Part shown: positions 36,901-43,808 of the stretch, in pieces
How the letters are laid out: each line of letters starts with the position of its first letter
How positions within the stretch are numbered: position 1 is the stretch's first letter
Assembly: GCA_963836405.1 (NCBI GenBank)
Contig: CAWIJL010000005.1
Span: 496,001 to 560,000 of the forward strand
Origin: CAWIJJ01 sp963836405
GTDB lineage: Bacteria > Acidobacteriota > Terriglobia > Bryobacterales > Bryobacteraceae
Direction: 5' to 3'
DNA length: 64,000 nucleotides
Notes under the pieces: model-generated
Told to the model about the DNA's origin: nothing
The model's input: only the letters and a program-made list of their open reading frames with translations
Databases searched by the model: none
Program-made: the position numbers and the translations under genes

Positions 36901-36993
36901 GTGTTCTACATCTACCTCGAAAAGCTGCGCACACTTCTCAGCCGGAAGAAGAAGATCGCCCGGCCGGCGTTCGCCGAAGCGCACGCGGACTGA
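33904..36993 (+). CDS. RND efflux pump inner-membrane transporter (HAE1/MdtB-like)
   Basis: A 1029-residue RND transporter with the duplicated layout TM1-docking/porter loop-TM2-6-TM7-loop-TM8-12. N-terminus: MNITEIFIRRPVMTTLMMMA. The proton-relay Asp pair is in AVGFVVDDAIVILENIVRHM (TM4). Motif GIIMLIGIVKKNAIMMIDFA follows in the second half (TM10). The docking loops include DLPNVDFPTLQV. The pump would export drugs or other compounds with a periplasmic adaptor and an outer-membrane channel. Neither gene is found in this window, so it is an orphan permease or uses partners elsewhere. Start ATG 33904, without a strong Shine-Dalgarno. Confidence 0.93.
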   Translation: MNITEIFIRRPVMTTLMMMAIIIFGAAGYRALPVSDLPNVDFPTLQVNASLPGAGPDTMAASVATPLERQFSTIPGLESMTSNSSRGSTSITLQFSLDRNLDGAAQDVQSAIATASRRLPSGMPNPPTFRKVNPADAPVLQMVLYSPTLPMSVVDDYAETMIAQRISMIQGVAQVTVMGAKKYAVRVQLDPWLLAARGIGINEVETAVSRQNVNRPTGTLWGPRQAFTVQATGQLGSAEAFRPVIVAYRNGSPVRLSELGQVNDSVENLRSSSWYNSIYSISLQVQRQPGTNTVEVVDRVKALLPDFRSQMPPSVELGLVYDRSQSIRESVNDVKLTLLLTVGLVVMVIFLFLRNVSATLIPSLALPLSIIGTFAVMYFMGYTMDNISLMALTLAVGFVVDDAIVILENIVRHMEMGEDRLTAALEGGKEIGFTILSMTLSLTAVFIPVLFMGGIMGKLFHEFAITISAAILISGVVSLSLTPMLCSRFLKPPGEQNRFQRSTEKIFDGMVKGYSWTLRGVLRARLVTLLFAAGTVAATAYMYGLIPKGFIPNQDTGQLSGSVEGPQDVSFDGMVERQQKIADIIAADPDVEAYTSNVGYGGTNNGRFFLRLRSREERTSTPEDVISRLRPRVNSIPGVRVFLTNPPLIRIGGMMSRSNYQFTLQAPETDTLYRAAAEFEKLMHDVPGVTDISSDLQLASPQVVVDIDRDRASSLGITSDDIENALYSSYGSRQISSIYTPTDDFAVVMELLPKYQLDPNALGMLYIGSSRGKLVSLNSLAKLNTGVGPLSIAHLGQLPAVTVSFNLLPGVSLGEAVDNVQRVARDALPDTVRTRFQGMAAEYQSSLQGMGTLLIMAILVIYMVLGILYESFIHPITIFTGLPSAGLGALLTLYLFGSELNLYSFVGIIMLIGIVKKNAIMMIDFAIEAQKHGSHPADAIYEACLVRFRPIMMTSMAAIMGTLPIALGIGAGSEARRPLGLAVVGGLVVSQLLTLYITPVFYIYLEKLRTLLSRKKKIARPAFAEAHAD

Positions 36994-36999
36994 CCGGTC

Positions 37000-38727
37000 T
37001 CAGGCGGGTTTTTTGAACAACTCGGCCCGGATGCGGGTACGCTCTTCGTCCATCTGGGCGGGCGTGGCGCCGAGGCGGCGCAGAATCGCGCCGGTGATCG
37101 CCATGGCCACCTCGCCTTCGCCCGAGAACACCTCGTCGGCGCCGGCGCTGTGGAGAGACTCGGTCTGGCCCAGGTAGTCGGCGCGGGAGACGACCAGGAT
37201 GCCGGGATTCATTTCGCGGGCCGCGCGGATCGCCTCCAGGGTTCCGGCCGCGCCGGAAGTGCTCAGGATAAAGCTGCCGGCGGTGGCGATGCCCGCCTGC
37301 TCGAGCACCTCGCGCTGGTTGGAATCGCCGTAGACGGCGCGTTCGCCGGCGCTCCGCAGCGCGCGGAACGTGTCGATATTCATCTCGATGACGGTGGGTT
37401 CGATTCCACGTTCGCGCAGCAGGCGCGCCACGGTCCGGCCGATCGGGCCGTGGCCGACGACTACCGAGCGATGCGCGGCGGAGGAACGGCTGCCCCACTC
37501 CTCCCCGGATGGCGCGGCGGTGGTCCGGTTCAGAAATCGCCAGACCGCGGGCATGGCTTCAATCGCGTTCTCGAGCGAACCGACCAGGCGGTAAATCAGC
37601 GGATTGAGCATGATGGAGGCGATGGCGGCGGCTACCAGGACGTTCATCGCCGCTTCGGGCAACACCCCTGTTTCCCGGGCCAGGCCGGCCACCAGAAACG
37701 AGAACTCGCCGATCTGCGCGAGGGCGACAGCTACGCCCAGCGCCATTCGAGATCCGTAGCCGAGCAGGCTCATGATGGCGAACGCAACCAGCGGTTTGCC
37801 GAACAGAATGATGGCGAGCGTTGCCAGCAGCAGCGGAATCGAATCGAGGGTGCTCCGCGGATCGAACAGCATTCCGACGGAGAGGAAGAACATGACGGCG
37901 AAGGCATCGCGCATCGGCAGGGCGTCGGCGGCAGCCCGCGCGCTGAAATCGGACCGGCCCACCACCATACCCGCCATGAAGGCGCCCAGGGCCACCGAAA
38001 TTCCGAAGAACTCCGCCGCCGCCACGGCGATTCCGAGGGCCACGGCCAACACGCTGAGCGTAAAGAGTTCGCGGGACCCGGTGGCGGCGGCCGCATTCAG
38101 GAGCCGCGGAATGATGCGACCGCCGGCGAAGTACATGAAGGCCACGAAGGCCGCCAGCTTCACGACAGCGAGAGCCATGGTCGCGCCCATTCCACTGCCC
38201 GTCGGTGCGCCCAGCACGGCTGGAAGCAGGACGAGGGCCAGCACCGTAATGAGATCCTCTACGATCAGCCAGCCGATCGCCACCCTTCCGGCCGGACTGC
38301 GGAGCTGGTTGTTGTCCGCCAGCACGCGTGTGAGCACCACGGTGCTTGCCACGGAAAGAGCCAGGCCGAATACCAGGCATGCGGCCCAACTCCACCCGAA
38401 GGAATGCGCCAGCGCCGCGCCCAGGAGTGTGGCCAACAGGCTCTGGCCGATGGCGCCGGTGATGGCCGCGCGTCGCACCGCGATCAGGTCCTCGAGATGG
38501 AAGTGAAGTCCGACGCCGAACATTAACAGGATCACTCCGACCTCAGCCAGTTGTCCGGCCAGGTTGCGGTCGGCGATGAAGCCGGGAGTGTGGGGCCCTA
38601 CCAGGATTCCGGCGAGAAGGTATCCGACGATCGGTGACCACCCCAGGCGATGCGTGCCGTAGCCGAGGGCCACGGCCGCAATCAACCCGGCGGACAATGT
38701 GAGGAGCAGATCGAGGTTGTGTACCAT
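37000..38727 (-). CDS. CPA2-type cation/proton antiporter with TrkA-N domain (Kef/YbaL-like)
   Basis: A 575-residue transporter. The first ~390 residues are a 12-TM Na+/H+ exchanger domain (LDLLLTLSAGLIAAVALGYG; GVILLMFGVGLHFHLEDLIA; VFGLALSVASTVVLTRVL). From about residue 415 a cytoplasmic Rossmann TrkA-N domain follows: RSVVVGHGPIGRTVARLLRE, RAVYGDSNQREVLEQAG. Such proteins exchange K+ or Na+ for H+ under NAD(H)- or nucleotide-gated control. It ends 6 bases from the convergent RND gene. Potassium is the likely ion, by analogy with KefB/C and YbaL only. Confidence 0.88.
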   Translation of the reverse strand: MVHNLDLLLTLSAGLIAAVALGYGTHRLGWSPIVGYLLAGILVGPHTPGFIADRNLAGQLAEVGVILLMFGVGLHFHLEDLIAVRRAAITGAIGQSLLATLLGAALAHSFGWSWAACLVFGLALSVASTVVLTRVLADNNQLRSPAGRVAIGWLIVEDLITVLALVLLPAVLGAPTGSGMGATMALAVVKLAAFVAFMYFAGGRIIPRLLNAAAATGSRELFTLSVLAVALGIAVAAAEFFGISVALGAFMAGMVVGRSDFSARAAADALPMRDAFAVMFFLSVGMLFDPRSTLDSIPLLLATLAIILFGKPLVAFAIMSLLGYGSRMALGVAVALAQIGEFSFLVAGLARETGVLPEAAMNVLVAAAIASIMLNPLIYRLVGSLENAIEAMPAVWRFLNRTTAAPSGEEWGSRSSAAHRSVVVGHGPIGRTVARLLRERGIEPTVIEMNIDTFRALRSAGERAVYGDSNQREVLEQAGIATAGSFILSTSGAAGTLEAIRAAREMNPGILVVSRADYLGQTESLHSAGADEVFSGEGEVAMAITGAILRRLGATPAQMDEERTRIRAELFKKPA

Positions 38728-38736
38728 GCGGCTGGT

Positions 38737-38757
38737 GCCATCTTATCCCGGCAGGCG
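38737..38757 (+). repeat. 21-bp direct repeat, copy 1
   Basis: Perfect 21-base match to 39959-39979 in the same orientation (core CATCTTATCCCGGCAGG). It sits 10 bases upstream of the Kef-type gene start, to the left of the PD40 gene. Together the two copies bracket a ~1.2 kb segment holding that gene. Confidence 0.65.
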
Positions 38758-38903
38758 CAATTCCTGCCGCCAGTTCCTACCTGTCCGCTTACACCTTGTT
38801 GAGCGTAAGTCTCGATCGCGACCTATGAGGGTCGAGCGACCAACCCGTCCGGTGGCTTGCCGTGCGGCGTGCCACGCTACAGCATCCGGAGCGTGAGCAC
38901 ATC

Positions 38904-39941
38904 TTAGCGGGGCGCGACGGCCGGGATAGCTCCGTCCCGATCCATGATCTTCGCTGGCGCAGCAACCGCGCCCGAGCCAACAGGTACCGCAAAGAGACGC
39001 CGGGTACAGTAAGGCATCGGTTTGCCGGTTGAAAAGAACCCCGTACCACAGGGCGATTCGGCTGAGCGGCATCCAACAACGAGCCGATTGCCACTGGGCG
39101 ACCACGATGGATGACCGCAGGACCACGCGCTGTCTGTCGTGACTTGCCGGACGCTCGAGCCGTCGGCATTCATGATGAAAACCTGCTGACGTCCGGTTCC
39201 ATCGACAAATCGATCGAAGGCGATGAGTTTGCCGTCGGGGGACCATGCGGGTGAGCCGCTGGTCTTGCTGGCGTCAGTCAGGCGGACATTTTGCGTTCCG
39301 TTCCTGTCCGCCGTGTGTACCGTCCAGCGGCCCCGCGGTTGCTCGACTGCGAAGGCGAGTTTCGCTCCGTCGGGTGACCAGGAAGGTGTCCACCCATTCT
39401 CGATCAGCAGGCGAGGCTTGCCGTTTCCATTCGCCGGCAGTAGAAATATGCCCTTCTCCGGCGGTTGACCTGGCGTTCCGGACGTGGAGGCGCTGACAGC
39501 AAGCAGGCTTCCGTCCGGCGACCAGGCGGCGCTGTAGATGACCGGCTCGATGATGCGAAGCACCCGGCGGTTGCGGCCGTCTGCGTCCATGACTGACAGT
39601 TCGATCGGATGGTACGACTTACTGTTTTCCGTTTCCCGGTAGGCCGGCATGGTGCCGAGCGGCGCATCGTGAACGAACAGTATGCGCCTGCCGTCCGGAG
39701 ACCATGACGGGTCATGACTGTGACCGTCGCGCGTCAGCGACCGTGGCTCTGAACCATTGGCTCGAACGGCGCAAATATCCTGCACGGGCCAGGGAGGCCC
39801 GCCTTCCGGAACACAGGTATAAGCAATCCTGCCAGGAGTCTGCGCCTGCGCGCAAAACACCGCGGCCGCCAACCAGAGCGAACGACAGTTCACCGTGTTT
39901 TTGACGCTGCGGATGAGCGGATTGTTCCGGGAGTGCGCCAT
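38904..39941 (-). CDS. PD40/TolB-type beta-propeller secreted protein
   Basis: About 345 residues from ATG 39941; an in-frame GTG at 39893 gives a tighter signal peptide (VNCRSLWLAAAVFCAQA). It contains at least four WD40-like PD40 blades, each marked by a 'WSPDG' motif: HDPSWSPDGRRILFVHD; AAWSPDGSLLAVSAS; PSWSPDGAKLAFAVE; and PAWSPDGKLIAFDRF, plus a degenerate HPSWSPSGNRLVVGC. It is probably periplasmic and makes protein or glycan contacts. It follows the beta-barrel gene by 9 bases on the same strand but is bracketed by a 21-bp direct repeat, so it may be a later insertion. Confidence 0.8.
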   Translation of the reverse strand: MAHSRNNPLIRSVKNTVNCRSLWLAAAVFCAQAQTPGRIAYTCVPEGGPPWPVQDICAVRANGSEPRSLTRDGHSHDPSWSPDGRRILFVHDAPLGTMPAYRETENSKSYHPIELSVMDADGRNRRVLRIIEPVIYSAAWSPDGSLLAVSASTSGTPGQPPEKGIFLLPANGNGKPRLLIENGWTPSWSPDGAKLAFAVEQPRGRWTVHTADRNGTQNVRLTDASKTSGSPAWSPDGKLIAFDRFVDGTGRQQVFIMNADGSSVRQVTTDSAWSCGHPSWSPSGNRLVVGCRSAESPCGTGFFSTGKPMPYCTRRLFAVPVGSGAVAAPAKIMDRDGAIPAVAPR

Positions 39942-39950
39942 CGATGCGAG

Positions 39951-40754
39951 CTACGGACGCCATCTTATCCCGGCAGGCGTCAGCGGCCCCGCCCGGGAGC
40001 GGAAAAGCGCACTGCCGCACCGACGTCCCCAGAACCAGTTCGGTCCCGCCGCGGTGAAGCGCTTGCCGATGCGGGCATCCACCTGGGCATTCCGGCCGAG
40101 GGAGCGCGTGGCTCCGGTTTGGGCGATCCAGGCGGCCGGGTCGCCTTTGTCCCAGGGCGTGAATCCGTAGACCTCCCAAAAACCGCCGAAACCACGCCCG
40201 AGAGTGTGGCCGAGGCTGGCGCTCCATGCCGATTGAGTGAAGCGGCCATTTGGCGTGGTCAGGGAGCCGAAGTTCAGATTTCCGCCGAGTCCGAAACCGG
40301 CGGGCAAATCGCGGCTCAAGGCGATCTTGAGGGTCGGATCAAAACCGCCGCTCGAAAACGCCGGGGAACCGAGCGGCATCGAAAGGATGGGGATCAGCGA
40401 TACCGCAGGGCGGCGGCGCCCCTGCTCCAGCAGCACAATTTTCGCCGCTACTTCCACATCGGAATGGCCGCGGACGGTGCCGGCTCCGGGCATGCGCTGC
40501 CACAGGAACCCCTCGCCGCCGGTGCGGAATTCGAGCCGTTTGCCTAGTCCGATGCGCAGCAGCAGTTCGGGACCGTCCAGCGCGCTTCCGGCTTGGTTGC
40601 GCTCGCGGGTGAAGCCGGTCTCGAGCTGGATCAGTCGTTTGGCCACGACACCGGTGGATTCGGTGAAGTCCGGGCGGTCGGTAACCATCTCCGTTTGCGC
40701 GAGTGAGGATCCCGCGGCCATCGCCACAGCGAACATCGTTCGTACCGGGTTCAC
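39951..40754 (-). CDS. Outer-membrane beta-barrel protein (Phenol_MetA_deg-like)
   Basis: A 267-residue protein. GTG 40754 overlaps the stop of the 558-aa gene (GTGA). It has a signal peptide (VNPVRTMFAVAMAAGSSLAQ) followed by TEMVTDRPDFTESTGVVAKR, the typical entry of the putative MetA-pathway phenol-degradation/transporter family. Alternating strands follow (LQLETGFTRERNQ; FGLGGNLNFGSL; WSASLGHTLGRGFGGFWEVY). It probably forms a small outer-membrane porin. The 3' end contains the second copy of the 21-bp repeat, and its last ~15 codons may therefore be altered. Co-transcribed with the cysteine-rich gene upstream. Confidence 0.75.
   Translation of the reverse strand: MNPVRTMFAVAMAAGSSLAQTEMVTDRPDFTESTGVVAKRLIQLETGFTRERNQAGSALDGPELLLRIGLGKRLEFRTGGEGFLWQRMPGAGTVRGHSDVEVAAKIVLLEQGRRRPAVSLIPILSMPLGSPAFSSGGFDPTLKIALSRDLPAGFGLGGNLNFGSLTTPNGRFTQSAWSASLGHTLGRGFGGFWEVYGFTPWDKGDPAAWIAQTGATRSLGRNAQVDARIGKRFTAAGPNWFWGRRCGSALFRSRAGPLTPAGIRWRP
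39959..39979 (+). repeat. 21-bp direct repeat, copy 2
   Basis: Identical to 38737-38757 and in the same orientation. It lies inside the final codons of the beta-barrel gene. No inverted termini or transposase were seen next to either copy. Confidence 0.65.
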
Positions 40755-42427
40755 TGGCCGGCCGCCGGGACGAGAATTTCCAGCGCATTGTCCCCGATAC
40801 CTTGCGCTACACCCTCCAGCGAATCGGCCGAAAACGCGCTCATGAGCTGCCTGGTTCTCTCTCCCACGTAGTGGCCCAGATTCATGCGACGCGGAAGAAG
40901 CGTAAACACGTAATCGTCCCAGGCTGGGTCCATGGGTGGCTGTACCTCCTCGATTTTGGCAGGCGCCGATCCGGCCTCCGGCGTGGATTTAACCAGCGCG
41001 TAGTCATAGGCCAGCGCGACAGAATATGCGGATGCGCGCGCCACGTTGCGATGTTCCGCCCATTCGAAGATGTTGGTCTGCTGCCAGTCCCGGCGTTGCA
41101 GTAGCCAGTTTTTCAGCCGGGAGATATTACCGTAATCGCGAGGATCGGACGCAGCGTCGATGGGCATTCCGCAGAGTTCGTAATCCGAGGCGAGAAGGAG
41201 CCACCACACGCGGAGAATCGGGCACTCTTCAAAAATCCGTTCATCGGGAATCTGCTCCGGGTGGGCGAGGTAGCGGTTTGCCGCCGCGATCTCGTTGAAA
41301 TCGCGGATCAGCACGCAAAGTTTCTGGACAAGTCCCGCCACTGCCACCGCAAACGACCCGGTATAGCCCAGCAGTGCTTCGCTTAACGGAACGATGATTG
41401 CGCTACCGCCAAACGTCAGGGGAATGCCCGCGAGTCCGAGAAGGGTGAGAACATCCGCGGGAATGGAGATGGCGACGGCAGTGCCGTGCCGGGAGGCTTC
41501 GATCGCCTGCTGGGTGATGGCGCGCCCGATGAATCTTGGGACGCAGCGAAGAGCGGCTTGGGACGGACCCTCTGCCATCCGCGATTCCTGGCTCGCGACG
41601 CTGACCTTCTTATGCTTCTTCCAGGCTGCGAGGCCGACCGACTTGGATACCATTCCGGCTTCTTTGGCGGTGCGGGCCACCGGCACAACCGCGGAGGCGG
41701 CGTTCGCGACTTGTCCGATCAGCATGTCCAGAACCTGATTGCCCATCATTTCGGCAAGGGCGGCCAGCACCTGTTCGTGCGGCAGCTTCAAAATCGAGGC
41801 CACGGCGGCAATCACCCTCTCTTTCAGTTCCGAAGCGGCCTTCGTGGCAGCGCTCATGGCGGCGCTCTTTGCCGCGTCCTCAGCGGCTGACACCGCGGAA
41901 TTGCCTGCGCCGGAGGCAGCCGCGGCAGCCGAAGCGGCATCCTTCTTCGCGGCCACGAATCCCGATACCACATCGCTGCGGGGAAGGAGCTGCATGCCGG
42001 CAAAAAGCTGTTTGAATCGCTCCCGAAAGTCGTGACCTCTATCCGGATTGGCGATACCGCAACCAGCGATGCCAGTGGATTGTGCGGAGGAAAACGTTGC
42101 CATTGCCAGGTCCGACAATTCTCTGATGGAGCAATCGTCGCACGCGGAACAGTCGTTGCACAGCGGCTTGCGGCACCTGCAGAAGGTCCCCGGGTCGGCA
42201 GGTTCTCCGCAGTCGCAGTTTGATGCGGGACGCCTGGCCGCCCGCCAGACGGAACTGCTCCCGGGGGAAGGAGGTTGATGGGTTCCGGGCATCCGCGGCA
42301 CGGCGTAGGGCGAACTCCCCAATACCTGAACGCAGTTTTTGCACCGGCAGACCTGACATCCGGCAGTGCCACATTCCGGAACGAATGCTTTGTGGCAAAT
42401 CAAGCACGTTCTTCTTGTTTTCGGCAT
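40751..42427 (-). CDS. Unknown 558-aa cysteine-rich, partly hydrophobic protein; possible effector
   Basis: Not assignable to a named family with confidence. Residues 1-99 contain 15 cysteines in zinc-ribbon-like pairs (C8xxC11; C24xxC27xC29xxC32; C71xC73; C83xC85; C90xxC93xxC96xxC99). Residues ~155-210 form an Ala-rich helix (AASAAAAASGAGNSAVSAAE). About 310-370 is a hydrophobic hairpin-like stretch (VLTLLGLAGIPLTFGGSAII, LLGYTGSFAVAVAGLVQKLC). The segment RIFEECPILRVWWLLLASDY reminds me of toxins or effectors in type VI secretion islands, from memory. The gene sits 36 bases after the 118-aa gene and overlaps the beta-barrel gene. No signal peptide is visible. Confidence 0.6.
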   Translation of the reverse strand: MPKTRRTCLICHKAFVPECGTAGCQVCRCKNCVQVLGSSPYAVPRMPGTHQPPSPGSSSVWRAARRPASNCDCGEPADPGTFCRCRKPLCNDCSACDDCSIRELSDLAMATFSSAQSTGIAGCGIANPDRGHDFRERFKQLFAGMQLLPRSDVVSGFVAAKKDAASAAAAASGAGNSAVSAAEDAAKSAAMSAATKAASELKERVIAAVASILKLPHEQVLAALAEMMGNQVLDMLIGQVANAASAVVPVARTAKEAGMVSKSVGLAAWKKHKKVSVASQESRMAEGPSQAALRCVPRFIGRAITQQAIEASRHGTAVAISIPADVLTLLGLAGIPLTFGGSAIIVPLSEALLGYTGSFAVAVAGLVQKLCVLIRDFNEIAAANRYLAHPEQIPDERIFEECPILRVWWLLLASDYELCGMPIDAASDPRDYGNISRLKNWLLQRRDWQQTNIFEWAEHRNVARASAYSVALAYDYALVKSTPEAGSAPAKIEEVQPPMDPAWDDYVFTLLPRRMNLGHYVGERTRQLMSAFSADSLEGVAQGIGDNALEILVPAAGQ

Positions 42428-42463
42428 TCCTCAACCTGATTTACGCGACGAGGCGGCAGATGA

Positions 42464-42820
42464 CTATGGTTCCTTGATCCGGGCCCACTCCGAGTGCGGG
42501 ATTTCGCGAGTGAGGCGGGCCATACACTCGTCGCGGGCGAGCAGCGGATCATCCAGGTACCGGCGAACAGCCGGATCGTCATAAAACCTTGGAGCGATGC
42601 GCACGGAAAGCGCCGTGAAGACGACGAGGTCGTTGTCCCGCCGGATGCCGAACCGGGCACCGGCCTGGATGGATTCGAGGGTGCGCAGTTGCAGGTCCGC
42701 ATCGGACATTCCGCGGGTGTGTCCGGGACACAGCGCGCGGATCAAAGACAGGATCCCGGCCGCGAAGCGCCGCAGGCGATCCTCCTCCAGGCACTCGAGC
42801 TGTTTGCGGCGAATCAGCAT
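42464..42820 (-). CDS. Unknown 118-aa protein resembling T6SS-island accessory proteins
   Basis: ATG 42820 follows an excellent ribosome site (GGAGG, 7 bases upstream). The protein is alpha-helical: MLIRRKQLECLEEDRLRRFA, then AGILSLIRALCPGHTRGMSD, then ADLQLRTLESIQAGARFGIR with RRDNDLVVFTALSVRIAPRF, and an acidic end DDPAVRRYLDDPLLARDE. The layout (short N-terminal 'I-R-x-x-Q', 'A-x-x-x-G-I', 'D-V-x-x-Y/F', 'P-x-F') recalls small proteins next to VgrG/PAAR effectors, judged from memory only. First gene of the set that continues with the 558-aa protein; divergent from the TIR gene. Confidence 0.6.
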   Translation of the reverse strand: MLIRRKQLECLEEDRLRRFAAGILSLIRALCPGHTRGMSDADLQLRTLESIQAGARFGIRRDNDLVVFTALSVRIAPRFYDDPAVRRYLDDPLLARDECMARLTREIPHSEWARIKEP

Positions 42821-42943
42821 TGGTACCTCCGGTGCGTGGCCTGGCCCGCCACTGTTCGGCAAGATAATATCACGCACGCGGAAATCGGGGCAGTCCGGCT
42901 GGAGCTTTTGTATCATGCTCAATATCAACGGAGGGCGCCGGCT
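42821..42943. promoter_or_regulatory. Divergent intergenic region of the TIR gene and the 118-aa/558-aa set
   Basis: These 123 bases separate divergent genes and must hold both promoters. Ribosome sites lie at each edge: GGAGG before ATG 42820 on the minus strand and GGAGGG at 42930-42935 before TTG 42944. A shared regulatory region makes co-regulation of the two sides plausible. No operator was recognised. Confidence 0.4.
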
Positions 42944-43795
42944 TTGTCTGTATTCCTGAGTTATCGCCGCGAAGATTCGGCAGGGTATGCCGGCCGTTTG
43001 TGCGACCATCTGAGCGCCAACTTCGGCGAGGACCAGGTCTTCATGGACGTTCAGGACATCGCGCCGGGGCAGGACTTCCCGCAAGCCATCGAGCATTGGA
43101 TCGACGCCTGCCAGGCGGTGGTGGTGGTGATCGGCCCGCGCTGGGTGGAGGAACTGAAGAGGCGGGCCGGCGGGGAGGATTTTGTTCGCCGCGAGGTCTC
43201 CGCCGCACTCGGCCGCGGCATCACGGTGATACCGGTCCTGGTGGGCGGGGCCCGCATGCCCACGGCTGCCGATTTGCCGGATAGCCTCGTACGCCTGTGC
43301 TCGCTGGAGGCGCTGGTAGTCAGCGACGACCGTTTCAACGAGGACGCCAGACTGCTTTCGCAGGCGCTTCGTCACACGCCCGGCTTCTCTTCGGGCCACC
43401 GGTTCCGCCGCCCGTGGGTGTGGATCCTGGTGGCCGTCCTGCTCGCCGTTACGGGGGGAGCCGTGATCTGGAACGGGCGGCGCGCCCCCGATATCGGCGG
43501 CGTATGGCTGGCTGAAATGCAGGGGGGAAATCAACGGCCCTACACGGTGCGGCTGCGGCTGGCGATTGCGAGGGGAAACGTCACCGGCAGCGTGGCCTAT
43601 CCCACCGGGGAAGCCGCGATCAAGGAGGGGACGCTCCGGAACGGGCGCCTGGAATTCGTGACCGTGCACAGGCCGCAGTTCGCCTTGCGGCAGGCCACGA
43701 TTCGCTGGACCGGTGTGGCGGAGCGCGACAGCATCCGGCTCAGCGCCACCAGCGAAAGCGGTGTGGCGACGGGTGTGGCCCACCGCAGGCCGTAA
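42944..43795 (+). CDS. TIR-domain membrane protein with beta-rich ectodomain
   Basis: A 283-residue protein starting at TTG 42944 (GGAGGG eight bases upstream). Residues 1-145 are a bacterial TIR_2 domain: SVFLSYRREDSAGYAGRLCD, QVFMDVQDIAPGQDF, VVIGPRWVEELKRRAGGEDF and VRREVSAALGRGITVIPVLV. W67, E69/E70 and E84 fall where NADase-type TIRs keep their Trp and catalytic Glu; activity is not proven. Residues 158-176 form a single TM helix (WVWILVAVLLAVTGGAVIW). Residues ~181-283 are an ectodomain (GGVWLAEMQGGNQRPYTVRL) of beta-strand character. TIR inside, sensor outside suggests a signal-coupled enzyme or scaffold. The next gene starts 13 bases after the stop. Confidence 0.85.
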   Translation: MSVFLSYRREDSAGYAGRLCDHLSANFGEDQVFMDVQDIAPGQDFPQAIEHWIDACQAVVVVIGPRWVEELKRRAGGEDFVRREVSAALGRGITVIPVLVGGARMPTAADLPDSLVRLCSLEALVVSDDRFNEDARLLSQALRHTPGFSSGHRFRRPWVWILVAVLLAVTGGAVIWNGRRAPDIGGVWLAEMQGGNQRPYTVRLRLAIARGNVTGSVAYPTGEAAIKEGTLRNGRLEFVTVHRPQFALRQATIRWTGVAERDSIRLSATSESGVATGVAHRRP

Positions 43796-43808
43796 CGTCT
43801 GGCATAGA

